A stretch of DNA of 5,356 nucleotides. Source: Treponema sp. (GTDB taxonomy: Bacteria; Spirochaetota; Spirochaetia; Treponematales; Breznakiellaceae). Below, one piece after another: positions 4,327-5,356 of the stretch. The notes under the pieces are model-generated. The model made no database searches. It was not told where the DNA came from and worked only from the letters and a program-made list of their open reading frames with translations. Position 1 is the first letter of the stretch. Each line of letters starts with the position of its first letter. The DNA is taken from contig JAITJV010000176.1 of assembly GCA_031278755.1 (NCBI GenBank), positions 1 to 5,356 on the forward strand. The letters are read 5' to 3'. The translations under genes and the position numbers were made by a program.

Positions 4327-5356
4327 ATGAAAAAAATTTTCTGTCTTTTCGCGGCGCTGATCATCACGGCCGGTTCAGTCTTCGCGGCCGGAAACCAGGC
4401 AAGGAACAGGGGGAACACCTTTACGGCGGCCCTCAGCGAGGATATACGCGCGGTAGACCCCGGCGTCGCCTGGAACTATGTGACCAATCAGGTGGTTAAC
4501 CAAATCACCGAGGGTCTTGTAACCCTTGACGCCAACAACAACATCATTCCCGAACTGGCAAAAAGCTGGCGTCAGACCGATCCGCTTACCTATGTGTATG
4601 ACGTCCGGGATGACGTGGTCTTTTCCGACGGCAGCAAAATGACCATGGACGACGTGCTTTTTTCTTTTAACCGCTCGCGGGATCCCGACGGCGGAACCTA
4701 TTTTTCGGACTTCTTTGCCGATGTGGACGGCTTTTCCGTTAACGGCTGGCAGTTTATCATCAAGCTCAAGAGGCCGTCGGCGGTGTTCAAGTACATACCT
4801 ACCATTGCCGCGGGACGCATCATAAGCAGGAGTTATTTTGAAAAACACCCGGACGATTTCGGCTCCGCTTCGGGAGGTATTCTTGCAACCGGCCCCTTTG
4901 TGTACAAGAGCTGGACGAGCGGACAGGAAATAGTTCTTGCGAAAAACACAAACTACTGGAACAGGGAAAAACTCGCCGCGAATATCATTGACACGCTGGT
5001 GTTCAAGATTATCCCCGAGGACACGACGCGGGTAATCGCCCTTCAGACCGGCGCCGTTGATTTCTGCGCCAACCTGCCCCAGGACATGCTGGAACAGTTG
5101 GCGGCCGACAGGAACCTGAACATCACCACCGCGGACACCTACAGCCTTACCTATGTGGCGTTTAACACGCAGCGCGCCCCCATGAACGATGTGAATGTGC
5201 GCCGCGCAATTTCCCATGCGCTCAACATTCCTGTATTCCAGCGGACCATCATCAGGAACGCGGGATCGGCGGGAACGATACTTCCCTTCGGCCAGGCGCT
5301 TTACGGCGAAAACGCGGCCAAATGGCGGCAGTACCTTGAAAAAACAGCGGGCTATA
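4327..5356 (+). CDS. ABC transporter solute-binding protein, family 5 (partial, 3' end missing)
   Basis: This is the extracytoplasmic binding protein that delivers solute to the importer encoded just upstream. The first 343 residues are present and the frame is open at the right edge; the family is usually about 500-540 residues. A signal peptide is clear: Lys-Lys at 2-3, a hydrophobic core at 4-15, and a probable signal-peptidase I site after Ala 20 (SVFA/AGN). Cys 6 lies inside the core and is not in a lipobox, so this is probably a soluble periplasmic protein. Family-5 hallmarks are ITEGLVTLDANNNIIPELAK (60-79), the block VVFSDGSKMTMDDVLFSFNR (97-116), ATGPFVYKSW (187-196), NTNYWN (207-212) and NDVNVRRAISHALN (287-300). 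ATG 4327 has AGGAGG (4317-4322) 4 nt upstream. Being last in the cluster and 124 nt after dppF, it may be expressed separately. Peptides are the default ligand guess; other small solutes are possible. Confidence 0.93.
   Translation, partial: MKKIFCLFAALIITAGSVFAAGNQARNRGNTFTAALSEDIRAVDPGVAWNYVTNQVVNQITEGLVTLDANNNIIPELAKSWRQTDPLTYVYDVRDDVVFSDGSKMTMDDVLFSFNRSRDPDGGTYFSDFFADVDGFSVNGWQFIIKLKRPSAVFKYIPTIAAGRIISRSYFEKHPDDFGSASGGILATGPFVYKSWTSGQEIVLAKNTNYWNREKLAANIIDTLVFKIIPEDTTRVIALQTGAVDFCANLPQDMLEQLAADRNLNITTADTYSLTYVAFNTQRAPMNDVNVRRAISHALNIPVFQRTIIRNAGSAGTILPFGQALYGENAAKWRQYLEKTAGY

Noticed and set aside
3..4378. GCCGGTTCAG occurring both near position 4 and near 4369
   Set aside because: A single short match between unrelated contexts in GC-rich DNA; consistent with chance, no flanking similarity.
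4375..5217. Minus-strand open frame of 280 codons opposite the binding-protein gene
   Set aside because: Antisense to clear family-5 binding-protein sequence with a signal peptide and Shine-Dalgarno; no domain recognised in the antisense product.

Overview
The window holds most of a single ABC importer operon of the dipeptide/oligopeptide/nickel (peptide/opine/nickel, PepT) class, all on the + strand. In order: the 3' end of an unrelated small membrane-protein gene (2-241), a 90-nt gap with a candidate promoter, then permease 1 (DppB-like), permease 2 (DppC-like), ATPase 1 (DppD-like) and ATPase 2 (DppF-like). These four are packed with gaps or overlaps of +9, -4 and -1 nt. After a 124-nt structured intergenic region comes the family-5 solute-binding protein gene, which runs off the right edge (343 codons present, roughly two thirds of the usual length).

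Together the genes specify a complete importer. The binding protein captures solute outside the inner membrane, the DppB/DppC pair forms the channel, and the DppD/DppF heterodimer hydrolyses ATP. Both ATPases have all the expected nucleotide-binding motifs plus the C-terminal four-cysteine motif of the OppD/DppD group, so both look functional. The substrate (peptide, nickel-chelate, glutathione or other) cannot be decided from sequence alone.

The DNA is GC-rich but prefers AAA, GAA and TTT codons, giving many A and T runs. The binding protein has a cleavable (non-lipoprotein) signal peptide, which fits a diderm bacterium. The style recalls Spirochaetes such as Treponema, but that is a weak impression, not a demonstration.

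The protein content is ordinary. What deserves a second look lies in the regulatory sequence. A perfect 8-bp hairpin buries the dppF Shine-Dalgarno. A 10-bp palindrome sits in the spacer of a candidate promoter before the binding-protein gene, followed by a 15-bp hairpin. The dppB start is odd: a GTG directly abutting an SD-like run, just after a perfect TATAAT. I found no CRISPR array, tRNA, rRNA, insertion sequence or clear evidence of an undescribed system.
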